This document shows, one piece after another, positions 33,199 through 39,806 of a stretch of 39,806 nucleotides of DNA (the first letter of the stretch is position 1; every line of letters begins with the position of its first letter). Under the pieces are notes generated by a model, which searched no databases, had not been told where the DNA came from, and worked only from the letters and a program-made list of their open reading frames with translations. The stretch spans positions 1 through 39,806 of the forward strand of contig JANXLV010000104.1 of the NCBI GenBank assembly GCA_025355005.1. Reading direction: 5' to 3'. The stretch comes from Myxococcales bacterium. GTDB lineage: Bacteria > Myxococcota_A > Polyangia > Polyangiales > Polyangiaceae. A program made the translations under genes and the position numbers.

Positions 33199-34112
33199 TG
33201 CGGGCCGGACGTGAGCGCCTCGCCGCGCTGCTCGCGTTCGTGGCGTATCGCATCGCGCGCGTCCGGCGGCACCACGTTGAGCGCAGCATTCGGCGCGCCA
33301 ACTTGCCTGCTGGAACCGCGCGCGGGATGTTCCGCGAGCTCGCCACGTCGCTCGTCGAGCTCCTCTGGGTGGCGCTCGGGTGGCTCACGCCGGCGGACGT
33401 CGTGGACATCCCGCAAGAGACCGTGGACGCGATCAACGCCGCGCGCGCTCGGGGGCCCGTGATGCTCTGGTGCGCGCACACGAGCAACTGGGAGCTCCTG
33501 GCGATGCGTGCTGCCACGCTGTTCCCTCTCGCGCTCATCGTGAAGACGCAGGGGGTCGGGCTCGCCGACCGGTTCATTCAGCGCCAGCGGGCGCGCTTTC
33601 GGCTGCACACGTTTCGTCCGGCGGGGGCCATGAAGGCGTCACGCGCGGCCTTCCAGCGGGGCGAGGTAGTTGCCACCGTGATCGATCAGGTGCCCGCGAG
33701 TAGCGCCCACGGCGACCTCACGTCGTTCCTGGGCGCCCCGGCGCTCACGGATCGCTCGCCAGCCGTGCTTGCGAAGCGCGCGCGTGCACACGTGCTCGTG
33801 ATCTTCGCGTCGCGCGAGGTGCGCGGTCCGGGCGCTGCGGCGGAGCGCGTCGTCGCAAGTCTCGCACTCGAGCTCTCGCCGGAGGTCGTGCGTCGAGCCT
33901 CCGCGCGGGAGCTCATGGCGCGCGCGACCGAAGCGCTGGAGACGCACGTCCGTCAGCACCCATCCTCGTGGCTCTGGCTTCACCGCCGCTGGAAAAGCCC
34001 ACGCCCGAGGACCAACCCCATTTCGGCTATCGCCCCGATACCGCTGAGCTCATCAACGTCACCGAAGACTTTGCTCGCGCCGAAAAAGGAAGTAATCGAA
34101 GTTACATCATGA
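33198..34112 (+). CDS. LpxL/HtrB-family (lipid A-type) acyltransferase
   Basis: A protein of 304 aa. The catalytic H(X4)E motif is HTSNWE (94-99), and the C-terminal block HPSSWLWLHRRWK (254-266) is the signature end of the lysophospholipid/lipid A late-acyltransferase family (LpxL, LpxM, HtrB). The family transfers an acyl chain from acyl-ACP to lipid A precursors. The N-terminal hydrophobic segment (LAALLAFVAYRIARV) suits an inner-membrane location. A Ser/Pro-rich tail of about 35 residues after the motif is unusual. It overlaps the small gene before it (TGATG) and the small gene after it (ATGA). The exact acceptor cannot be read from sequence. Confidence 0.88.
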   Translation: MRAGRERLAALLAFVAYRIARVRRHHVERSIRRANLPAGTARGMFRELATSLVELLWVALGWLTPADVVDIPQETVDAINAARARGPVMLWCAHTSNWELLAMRAATLFPLALIVKTQGVGLADRFIQRQRARFRLHTFRPAGAMKASRAAFQRGEVVATVIDQVPASSAHGDLTSFLGAPALTDRSPAVLAKRARAHVLVIFASREVRGPGAAAERVVASLALELSPEVVRRASARELMARATEALETHVRQHPSSWLWLHRRWKSPRPRTNPISAIAPIPLSSSTSPKTLLAPKKEVIEVTS

Positions 34113-34399
34113 TCCGCCCCGCGCTCGTGGCCTCGGCGCTCGTGCTCGCCTTTGCAAGCGCTCCGGTGCAGTGCACCCGCACCCCCGATCCGGATGGCCG
34201 TCGCGACGACCAGCCAGGTGATGCGCTGTGGGCGCTGGCCATGAAATTTCGTGGAGAGGGCAACCGCTCCGCGTCGGATGCTACGCTTGCTTATCTCGTG
34301 AAGCAGTACCCGTCCGATCGCCATGTGCCGGCTGCGAACGAGATGCTCGCGGGTCGCGCCGAGGAGCCGCGCGCTTCCGTGGATGGGGGCCAGCCATGA
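34109..34399 (+). CDS. Small exported protein with TPR-like segment
   Basis: A protein of 96 aa. ATG 34109 overlaps the acyltransferase stop as ATGA, and its own stop overlaps the next start the same way. The signal-like N-terminus is MIRPALVASALVLAFASA, followed by PVQC. The Cys is where a lipobox would be, but Gln before it is atypical, so lipidation is uncertain. The mature part has one helical TPR-like unit (ALWALAMKFRGEGNRSASDATLAYLVKQYPSD), similar to the end of the ECF-partner membrane protein at 31075-31947. Function unknown. Confidence 0.65.
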   Translation: MIRPALVASALVLAFASAPVQCTRTPDPDGRRDDQPGDALWALAMKFRGEGNRSASDATLAYLVKQYPSDRHVPAANEMLAGRAEEPRASVDGGQP

Positions 34400-35004
34400 T
34401 CAGCCTCTACATCCTGACGGATCCCAAGCACGATGCGGTTCACACGCTGTTCGCGCTCGAGAAGGCGTTCAAGGCCTCAGCTGGGCGCATCGGAGTGATT
34501 GTCCGCCACAACGATCCCACGCTCGCGATGGAGGCGGCGGCGCTGGCGGTGGAGCACAACGCGCCCTGCTTCGTCGCGGCCATGCCCAACGGCCGCACCA
34601 AGGGCGACTACGTGCACGTTGGCGCGCTGCGCGAGGACGACATCGTGCCCGGCGGCGCGTACACCGCGTCCGCGCACAACCTCACGCAGGCAATTCGCGC
34701 GAAGACCGCGCAGGCGTTGCTCGTGGGTCCGCTCTTCGATGATCCGAAGAAGCCGCCGGCGAAGGCCACGATCCTGCTCACCGAGGTGCGCAAGGCTCTG
34801 CCGAAGATGCCGCTCTTCGCGCTGGGTGGCGTGGGCCTCAAGCAGATCGACGCGTGCGTGCGCGCAGGTGCCGATGGCGTTGCGGTCACACGCGCGATCA
34901 TGAATGCGGATGACCCGGGCAAGGTCGCGGATGAGCTCGTGCGCGAGATCGATCGCGCGCGCGTGGCGCTGCGAAACCGCAGCCGCCTGCCGACCATGCA
35001 CTGA
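34396..35004 (+). CDS. Thiamine-phosphate synthase/TenI-like TIM-barrel protein
   Basis: A protein of 202 aa that resembles ThiE/TenI: MISLYILTDPK at the start, GAYTASAHNLTQAIRA, ALLVGPLFDDPKKPP, and MPLFALGGVGLKQIDACVRAGADGVAVTRAIM at the end, the phosphate-binding half of the barrel. The substrate motif near strand 2, usually Q-L-R-x-K, reads GVIVRHND here, and the G-Q-x-D motif reads GALREDD. A true ThiE activity is therefore doubtful, and a TenI-type or new role is possible. ATG 34396 overlaps the previous stop (ATGA). Being last in an operon with a lipid acyltransferase is odd for a thiamine enzyme. Confidence 0.75.
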   Translation: MISLYILTDPKHDAVHTLFALEKAFKASAGRIGVIVRHNDPTLAMEAAALAVEHNAPCFVAAMPNGRTKGDYVHVGALREDDIVPGGAYTASAHNLTQAIRAKTAQALLVGPLFDDPKKPPAKATILLTEVRKALPKMPLFALGGVGLKQIDACVRAGADGVAVTRAIMNADDPGKVADELVREIDRARVALRNRSRLPTMH

Positions 35005-35042
35005 GCCGGAAGTGCCCTCAGCCGGGAGTGCAGCCGGAAGCG
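35004..35042. repeat. Three imperfect 11-bp repeats between convergent genes
   Basis: AGCCGGAAGTG (35004-35014), AGCCGGGAGTG (35020-35030) and AGCCGGAAGCG (35032-35042) fill the 39-bp gap between two convergent stop codons. Role unknown. Confidence 0.6.
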
Positions 35043-35043
35043 C

Positions 35044-36309
35044 TCAGTCTTCCATGGGGCCGAGGTCCTCGCCCGAGAGGACGAAGAACGCGTCGCCGTA
35101 GGTCGCGAGCAGCTCGAGTGCCGTGTCCATGTCTTCCTTCGTGTGGCCGCGCGTCACGTTCACGCGGAGGCGCTCCTCGCCCTGCTTCACGGAGGGATAC
35201 GTCAGGGGGACCATCATCACGCCGCACTCGAGCAGCGCGATGTGCATGAAGAGCGTCTTGCGCTCGTCCTTGCACATGACGGGCATGATGTGGGTGTTGC
35301 TGGCGCCGAGATCGAAGCCGATCTTGGTGAGGCCCGCGCGCATGTAGTCGGCCTTCTGGTGCAGCTCCGCGACCAGCGAAGCGCCGTCCTTCTCGAGCAT
35401 GTCTAGGATGGTGGACGCCGCCGCGACAACGGGGACGGGAAGGGAGGCCGAGAAGAGGAAGCTGCGCGCGCTGTTCTTCACGAGGTCGACGATCTCTTGC
35501 GATGCGACGAGGATGCCGCCGATGCCGCCGAACGTCTTGGAGAAGGTGGAAACGACGATCGGGACCTGGCCTTCGATGTTCATGGCCTCGAGGATGCCGC
35601 GACCGTTCTTGCCCTGCGTGCCCGTGCCGTGCGCGTCGTCGACGAGCAGCACCGCGTCGTAGCGGTCGCAGATCTCGATGAACTCTTTGAGGTTGGCTGT
35701 GTCTCCGTCGAGCGAGTACACGCCTTCGAGGAGGACGAGCGCGTTCTTGCGCTCGCGCGTCTTCAAGATGCGCTCGAGGCTCTTCGCGGAGTTGTGATTG
35801 AAGAAGCGGATCTCCGGCTGACGTCCGGGAACGCCGGCCGCGAGGAACGCGCCGTCCAGGATGCATGCGTGGCTGAACGCATCCAGGACGAGCGTGGTGT
35901 CCTTGTCTGCGAGCGCCGCGATGGTGCCGAGCATGGCCTGGTAGCCCGTCGTGAACATGAGGCAGGCGGGAAAACGAAACCACGCGGCGAGGCGCTTCTC
36001 GAGGTCCACGTGCTCCGACGTGGTGGCCTGCGGTCGCGAGCTGGAGAGGCCGCACGCGTACTTGTCCACGGCGGCCTTCGCGGCCTCCTTCACCTTCGGA
36101 TGATTGGTGAGACCGAGGTAGTCGTTCGAGCTGAAGTTGATGATCTCTTTGCCGGCGATGCTCGTGTGCAGGCCGCCGCGCTCGAACTCGCGGAAGTATG
36201 GATAGACCTGCTTCTCGCGCGCGAGGCGGACGCGCGCCAGCTCCGTGTGCGCCTTCTCGTCCACCCAGCTTCGCTTCGTTGCCATGTCGCGCTTCTCGCC
36301 AGCATTCAT
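35044..36309 (-). CDS. Alpha-oxoamine synthase family PLP enzyme (BioF/KBL/SPT-like)
   Basis: A protein of 421 aa (ATG 36285 would shorten it by 8). It is a class II aminotransferase-fold enzyme: NFSSNDYLGLTNHPKV, PLP-stacking His146 in DAFSHACILDG, Asp224/His227 in VDDAHGTG, and PLP Lys258 in STFSKTFGGIGG. The family joins an amino acid to an acyl-CoA or acyl-ACP with loss of CO2 (BioF: alanine; Kbl: glycine; SPT: serine). The N-terminal segment RLAREKQVYPYFREFERGG is more like serine palmitoyltransferase-type proteins than BioF. An envelope-lipid role is possible but not proven. It is convergent with the TenI-like gene. Confidence 0.85.
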   Translation of the reverse strand: MNAGEKRDMATKRSWVDEKAHTELARVRLAREKQVYPYFREFERGGLHTSIAGKEIINFSSNDYLGLTNHPKVKEAAKAAVDKYACGLSSSRPQATTSEHVDLEKRLAAWFRFPACLMFTTGYQAMLGTIAALADKDTTLVLDAFSHACILDGAFLAAGVPGRQPEIRFFNHNSAKSLERILKTRERKNALVLLEGVYSLDGDTANLKEFIEICDRYDAVLLVDDAHGTGTQGKNGRGILEAMNIEGQVPIVVSTFSKTFGGIGGILVASQEIVDLVKNSARSFLFSASLPVPVVAAASTILDMLEKDGASLVAELHQKADYMRAGLTKIGFDLGASNTHIMPVMCKDERKTLFMHIALLECGVMMVPLTYPSVKQGEERLRVNVTRGHTKEDMDTALELLATYGDAFFVLSGEDLGPMED

Positions 36310-36515
36310 GAGGAGCCGGCTTTATTAGCGCCTGCGCGCGTCACCTCCAACGAGAATGTACGGAAATCGTCGAGAAATACCGTGGTTTTTTTGCGACAGT
36401 GACGCTGTTTCGACGCGATCGGCCCGCACGCTCAGCAAATGGTCCGACCACTTCGCATCGAATCGGCTGTCGATTGTCGGGAACGAACTGGGCCCTCGCG
36501 ACTCGATTGGAGGGC
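36310..36515. other. Divergent intergenic region between oxoamine synthase and ECF sigma
   Basis: A 206-bp stretch with a T7 run (about 36385-36391) and no coding signal. CGGGAAC at about 36478-36484 resembles an ECF -35, and CTCGAT (36502-36507) about 17 bp on could be its -10, suggesting self-control of the downstream sigma. It is a weak match. Confidence 0.35.
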
Positions 36516-37181
36516 ATGGGCTATCTTGGGAGTGTGACCAGCAGCGCGACGGTCGAGACCAGCGACGAAGACATCGTCGCGCGTGTGGTCGGCGGTGACA
36601 CGGCGTTGTTCGAGTTGCTCATGCGCCGCAACAACCGTCGCGTCTTCCGCGCGGTCCGCGCGATCCTGCGCTCCGACGACGAGGCAGAGGACGCGATGCA
36701 GGAGGCCTATGTCTCCGCGTTCTCGCACCTCCGTGAGTTCGGCGGGCGCTCGAAGTTCTCGACGTGGCTCGTGCGCATCGCCGTCCACGAGGCGCTGGGA
36801 CGGCTGCGACGCGGGAAGCGGGTCACGTCCCTGGACGACGCCGAGCTGGAGGAGCCGATGGCCACGACGAGGAGCCCCGAGGGAGCGGCGAGCGACGGCG
36901 AGCTGCGCGTCCTCCTGGAGGCGGCGATCGATGCACTTCCGATCGGATTCCGCGCGGTCTTCGTTCTCCGCGCCGTGGAAGACATGGACGTCATGGAGAC
37001 GGCGCTCGCGCTCGCGATCCCGGAGGAGACCGTGCGGACGCGCCTGCACCGCGCGCGCGGTCTCTTGCGCGACAGCCTTGCGAAGTCGATCGAGAGCGTC
37101 GCGCCGCAGGCGTTCGAGTTTCATCTGTCGCGCTGTGATCGCGTGGCGGCCCGTGTTCTGGCGCGCATCCGTCGCGCCTGA
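36516..37181 (+). CDS. ECF-type RNA polymerase sigma factor
   Basis: A protein of 221 aa from ATG 36516 (GTG 36534 is the alternative; both have short ribosome-binding spacing). Region 2 is at about 18-90: DEDIVARVVGGDTALFELLMRR, DDEAEDAMQEAYVSAFSHL and FSTWLVRIAVHEALGRLRR. Region 4 is at about 132-190: LPIGFRAVFVLRAVEDMDVMETALALAIPEETVRTRLHRARGLL. It is a canonical ECF of the RpoE/SigW type. No anti-sigma gene follows. Instead, a cytochrome c lipoprotein gene lies 43 bp downstream in the same direction and may be co-transcribed or a target. Confidence 0.92.
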   Translation: MGYLGSVTSSATVETSDEDIVARVVGGDTALFELLMRRNNRRVFRAVRAILRSDDEAEDAMQEAYVSAFSHLREFGGRSKFSTWLVRIAVHEALGRLRRGKRVTSLDDAELEEPMATTRSPEGAASDGELRVLLEAAIDALPIGFRAVFVLRAVEDMDVMETALALAIPEETVRTRLHRARGLLRDSLAKSIESVAPQAFEFHLSRCDRVAARVLARIRRA

Positions 37182-37212
37182 CTTCTGACGAACAACCGTT
37201 GGAGCATTGAAG

Positions 37213-37217
37213 AGGAG
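37213..37217 (+). promoter_or_regulatory. Ribosome-binding site of the cytochrome c gene
   Basis: AGGAG, 7 nt before ATG 37225. It decides against the in-frame TTG at 37207. Confidence 0.75.
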
Positions 37218-37224
37218 AGACCAG

Positions 37225-37704
37225 ATGCGAATCGTTGCGATCGTGTGCCTTGCGTCCGTGGTGGTGGCTTGTGGTGGTGGCGGTGATGGAGCGAGCCCAC
37301 CTCCAGCGACGCCAACGCCAGGCCCCGCACCGGCATCAGCGGCGGCGGAACCGCAGACGTTCCCCGAGCAGGTGGCCGCAGGGCAGAAGCTCTACGGCGA
37401 CAAGTGCGCGAGCTGTCACGGCGCGGGCGGCGAGGGGACCCGAGCCCCACGCGTGGTGGGCCTCGACAAGGGCGCGCTTCCGCTGGACCCGCCCGCGTCG
37501 TCGAAGTACCGAAAGAACCAGTTCCACACGGCCGCCGACGTCGCCGAGTTCGCGGTGAAGGCGATGCCTCCAATGGCCCCGGGCTCACTCAAGGAGTCCG
37601 AGTACTGGTCCATCCTCGCCTTCGATCTCCACGCAAACGGCGTGGACCTGCCGCACAAGCTAGATGCCAGCAACGCGAAGGAGGTAGTCCTTCACAAACC
37701 CTGA
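37225..37704 (+). CDS. Class I cytochrome c lipoprotein
   Basis: A protein of 159 aa. The signal MRIVAIVCLASVVVAC ends in a good lipobox (VVAC, lipid on Cys16). A Gly/Pro/Ala-rich spacer (17-45) leads to a mono-heme cytochrome c domain with CASCH (Cys61, Cys64, His65) after GQKLYGDK. A later AMPPMAPGSLKESEYWSILAFDL holds the likely Met axial ligand. It should sit lipid-anchored in the periplasm and carry electrons. Its ribosome-binding site is strong. It lies 43 bp after an ECF sigma and ends 7 bp from the convergent rpoN. Confidence 0.88.
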   Translation: MRIVAIVCLASVVVACGGGGDGASPPPATPTPGPAPASAAAEPQTFPEQVAAGQKLYGDKCASCHGAGGEGTRAPRVVGLDKGALPLDPPASSKYRKNQFHTAADVAEFAVKAMPPMAPGSLKESEYWSILAFDLHANGVDLPHKLDASNAKEVVLHKP

Positions 37705-37711
37705 TCTGTCC

Positions 37712-39217
37712 CTAGAAAAGCTTTTTGCGCTTGGAGGAGGACAGGATGCCGAGCTGCTCGCGGTACTTCGCGACGGTGCGGCGGGCGATCTGGATGCCGT
37801 TGTCCTTCTGGAGCATCTCGACGATGGCCTGATCGGACAGGGGGTTCGACTTGTCTTCGCCCGCGATGATCTTGTCGATCGCGTCCTTCACGCTGCGTGA
37901 GCCGATGTCCTCCTCGGACACGCGGCGGATCGGCGGGTTGAAGAAGAACTTCAGCTCGAACAGGCCTTGCGGCGTGTGGACGTACTTGTTCGTCGTCACG
38001 CGACTGATTGTCGACTCGTGCATGCCGACGGTCTCTGCGACGTCGCGCAGGACGAGCGGCTTCAGGAAGGAGACGCCCTTCTCGAAGAACTCGCGCTGCT
38101 TCTCGACGATGCACTCCGTGACGCGGATGATGGTCTTGCGGCGCTGCTCGATCGCGCGGATGAGCCACTGCGCGTTGCGGAGCTTCTCGCCGATGAACTC
38201 CTTGGCGTTGGGATCCTTGAGGAGCTGCTTCGTGAGTGACTCGTTGATGTAGAGCCGCTGCACCCCGCGATCGTTGTCGGTCACGATCCACTTGTCCGCT
38301 TCGCGGATGACGTAGACGTCCGGCGTGATGGCGATGCTCTTCTCGTCCTGCTCCGTGAAATTGCGGGCGGGGCGGCTCTCCAGCTTCTGGATCTCCTTCA
38401 CCGCCTCGTAGACCTCTTCGACCGGGACCTTCAGGTCCTTCGCGATCGCCTGGTAGTTGTGCTTCTCCAGGTTGTGCATGTGCTTCTCGATGACCGAGAG
38501 CTCCAGGTCGTCGAAGCCGAAGGCCTCTGCCTGCACGCGCAGACACTCACCGAGGTCGCGCGAGCAGACGCCGATGGGATCCCACTCCTGCATGATGCGA
38601 AGCACGTCCGGCGCGTCCTCCGGATCGAGACCGGACTCCGCGGCGAGCTCCTCGATCGTGATGTCTGGCGTCTTCTCGCCGCCTTCGCGCTCGATGCCCT
38701 TGAGATCGAGGAAGCCGTTGTCGTCCAGGTTGCCGAGGACGAGCTCGGCGAAGCGGCGCTCGGACTCCGTGAAGTCGCTCATCTGCAGCTGCCATCGGAG
38801 GTGCTCCGACAGGGACGTGGCCTTGGAGAGGCTCTGCTCGATGGGCGGCAGCTCCTCGAACCCGCCACGACTCGCCTGAAGAGGCTGCTGCAGGGTGCGG
38901 TTCTCCAGGAACTGCTCCCAGTCGATCTCGCGGACGTTCTTCTCGTCCGTCTTCTGCTGATCGCCGCTGGCGGTTCGCATCCGATCCTCCATGCGGTCGA
39001 CGCGCTCTTCCTGGGCTGCGGGGGCCTCGCGCTCGGCCGCGTCGCGCTTGCCGCGCGGGTCGATGTCGTCATCGGCGAGCACGGGGTTGGCGTCGAGCTC
39101 CTTGCGGATTTCGTCGATCAGCTCGAGACGCGAGAGCTGGAGCAAGCGGATCGCCTGCTGAAGCTGGGGCGTCATGACCAGCTGTTGACTCAGCTTGAGT
39201 TGCTGTTTGATCTCCAT
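37712..39217 (-). CDS. rpoN: RNA polymerase sigma-54 factor
   Basis: A protein of 501 aa. Region I begins MEIKQQLKLSQQLVMTPQLQ and continues QAIRLLQLSRLEL, which interacts with enhancer-binding AAA+ activators. An acidic, Asp/Glu/Arg-rich region II follows. The core-binding and helix-turn-helix domains include LRDVAETVGMHESTISRVT. The RpoN box ARRTVAKYRE is 13 residues before the C-terminus. ATG 39217-39215 gives the conserved N-terminus; the longer frame upstream is not conserved-looking. lptB lies just upstream, the standard lptB-rpoN order. Confidence 0.97.
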   Translation of the reverse strand: MEIKQQLKLSQQLVMTPQLQQAIRLLQLSRLELIDEIRKELDANPVLADDDIDPRGKRDAAEREAPAAQEERVDRMEDRMRTASGDQQKTDEKNVREIDWEQFLENRTLQQPLQASRGGFEELPPIEQSLSKATSLSEHLRWQLQMSDFTESERRFAELVLGNLDDNGFLDLKGIEREGGEKTPDITIEELAAESGLDPEDAPDVLRIMQEWDPIGVCSRDLGECLRVQAEAFGFDDLELSVIEKHMHNLEKHNYQAIAKDLKVPVEEVYEAVKEIQKLESRPARNFTEQDEKSIAITPDVYVIREADKWIVTDNDRGVQRLYINESLTKQLLKDPNAKEFIGEKLRNAQWLIRAIEQRRKTIIRVTECIVEKQREFFEKGVSFLKPLVLRDVAETVGMHESTISRVTTNKYVHTPQGLFELKFFFNPPIRRVSEEDIGSRSVKDAIDKIIAGEDKSNPLSDQAIVEMLQKDNGIQIARRTVAKYREQLGILSSSKRKKLF

Positions 39218-39337
39218 CTCTAGGGCGGCCTCCGCTCGATGCTGTCCCAGAATACCACCGTTTTTCGGCTCTCCACGCGAAAGTACATTTCTTGCTTGGG
39301 TCCCCATGTGGGGGCGTGGGTGCGTGGGTGCGGGCGG
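39218..39337 (-). other. lptB-rpoN intergenic region
   Basis: A 120-bp gap with no recognisable gene. On the minus strand it starts with CACGCACCCACGCCC-type direct repeats and becomes AT-richer nearer rpoN. I cannot identify a convincing promoter or terminator. Confidence 0.4.
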
Positions 39338-39806
39338 TCAGGTGCTCGGCCGCGGTGGAGGAGGCGGCAGGCTGCGCCCCCAGTTTCCGAGGTATCTACC
39401 CTTCACGAGCTCATGCTCGCGGAACTCCGACGGCGTCGCAGAGACGGCGATCTGACCATCCAGGAGCAGCACCGCGCGCGTGCAGATCGTGAGCGCCTCC
39501 GCCACGTGATGGTCCGCGAGGAGCACCGTGACCCCCTCCTTCGCCAGCCCGGCCAGCAGTCGGCCGACACGCTCCGCGCCCTCGGGATCGACGCCCGCGA
39601 ACGGCTCGTCGCATACGATGACCTTCGGCGGTCGCGTGATGGCCCGCGCAAGCTCGAGGCGACGACGCTCACCGCCCGAGAGCGCGCCCGCACGCACGTC
39701 CAGGCGCTCTGCGAGCCCCACGCGCTCCGCCGCATCCGTGAGCTCGCTCCCGCTCTTCGGTGAGCCCGTCACACGCGCGAACGCATCCAGGTTCTCGCGC
39801 ACCGTG
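39338..39806 (-). CDS. lptB: LptB, LPS-export ABC transporter ATPase, C-terminal part (5' end outside window)
   Basis: The last 155 codons of an ABC ATPase; the frame runs off the right edge, where it reads TVRENLDAF, the usual LptB TVxENL segment. Signature LSGGERRRLELARAI, Walker B VIVCDEPFAGVDPEG and switch His in LLADHHVAEAL are all present. The C-terminal ELVKGRYLGNWG is like the ELVR.VYLG end of LptB. LptB drives lipopolysaccharide export through LptFG. The neighbour rpoN downstream supports the call. Confidence 0.9.
   Translation of the reverse strand, partial: TVRENLDAFARVTGSPKSGSELTDAAERVGLAERLDVRAGALSGGERRRLELARAITRPPKVIVCDEPFAGVDPEGAERVGRLLAGLAKEGVTVLLADHHVAEALTICTRAVLLLDGQIAVSATPSEFREHELVKGRYLGNWGRSLPPPPPRPST

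Noticed and set aside
32811..33608. Upstream extension of the MlaF-like gene to 539 aa
   Set aside because: The extra part is antisense to two coupled plus-strand genes, and a good AGGA site precedes ATG 32810.
37712..39806. Sigma-54 (-24/-12) promoters in the window
   Set aside because: rpoN is present, but by eye I found no TGGCAC-N5-TTGC match at a sensible position before any gene.
1..39806. tRNA, rRNA, CRISPR, IS elements, integrases, att sites
   Set aside because: No cloverleaf-like sequence, regular spaced repeats, transposase or integrase motifs or terminal inverted repeats were seen. A tRNAscan or ISfinder run would settle it.

Overview
The window is GC-rich chromosomal DNA that reads like a predatory or fruiting-type myxobacterium (Myxococcota, probably Polyangiales-like). 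This is an inference from four things. There are two large Ser/Thr protein kinases with myxobacterial-style accessory domains (GYF_2/DUF4388 and HEAT). There are three ECF-type sigma factors in about 24 kb. There are many small lipoproteins and membrane-tethered regulators. The housekeeping genes (rpsB-tsf, truB, gatCA, lptB-rpoN) look deltaproteobacterial. I see no tRNA or rRNA gene, CRISPR array, insertion sequence, integrase or phage gene, and coding density is very high. The two outermost genes are cut by the window edges.

Layout. 1-654 (-) is the N-terminal part of a polytopic GT-C glycosyltransferase. 710-3049 (+) is a cytoplasmic PQQ-type beta-propeller. 3053-11601 (-) is the most unusual region: a five-gene, translationally coupled operon. 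In transcription order it encodes an SrfB-family actin/Hsp70-fold ATPase, a 222-aa protein of unknown family, a single-pass membrane protein with a very acidic Asp/Ala/Gly tether (resembling SrfA in layout), an SrfC-family GTPase, and a Sel1-repeat protein with four membrane segments. 11723-12811 (+) is a secreted YVTN-type propeller. 12853-13875 (+) is a sigma-factor-like protein fused to a membrane anchor. Then come truB (-), a kinase with GYF_2 and DUF4388 domains (+), and a 1404-aa kinase-HEAT protein (-).

21288-25353 (-) is one coupled operon: DUF47 regulator, PiT phosphate transporter, gatC, gatA, GNAT acetyltransferase. A small lipoprotein and an outer-membrane barrel protein (-) follow. 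rpsB-tsf (+) has a near-consensus sigma-70 promoter, a structured leader and a strong terminator. Next are a NodB-type polysaccharide deacetylase (+), a DUF4190/thioredoxin-like membrane protein (-), an ECF sigma factor overlapping its membrane partner (+), and an MlaF-like ABC ATPase (-). A four-gene start/stop-overlapped operon (+) contains an LpxL/HtrB-type acyltransferase. After it come an alpha-oxoamine synthase (-), a third ECF sigma (+), a cytochrome c lipoprotein (+), and rpoN downstream of lptB (-).

How they fit together. Cell-envelope functions recur: LpxL-like acyltransferase, MlaF-like and LptB ATPases, deacetylase, GT-C enzyme, barrel and lipoproteins. Signalling genes (kinases, ECF sigmas) are mixed in among them. 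The candidate for a poorly described system is the srf-type operon. It pairs an actin-fold ATPase with a dynamin-like GTPase and two membrane proteins, and beta-propeller genes lie on both sides.
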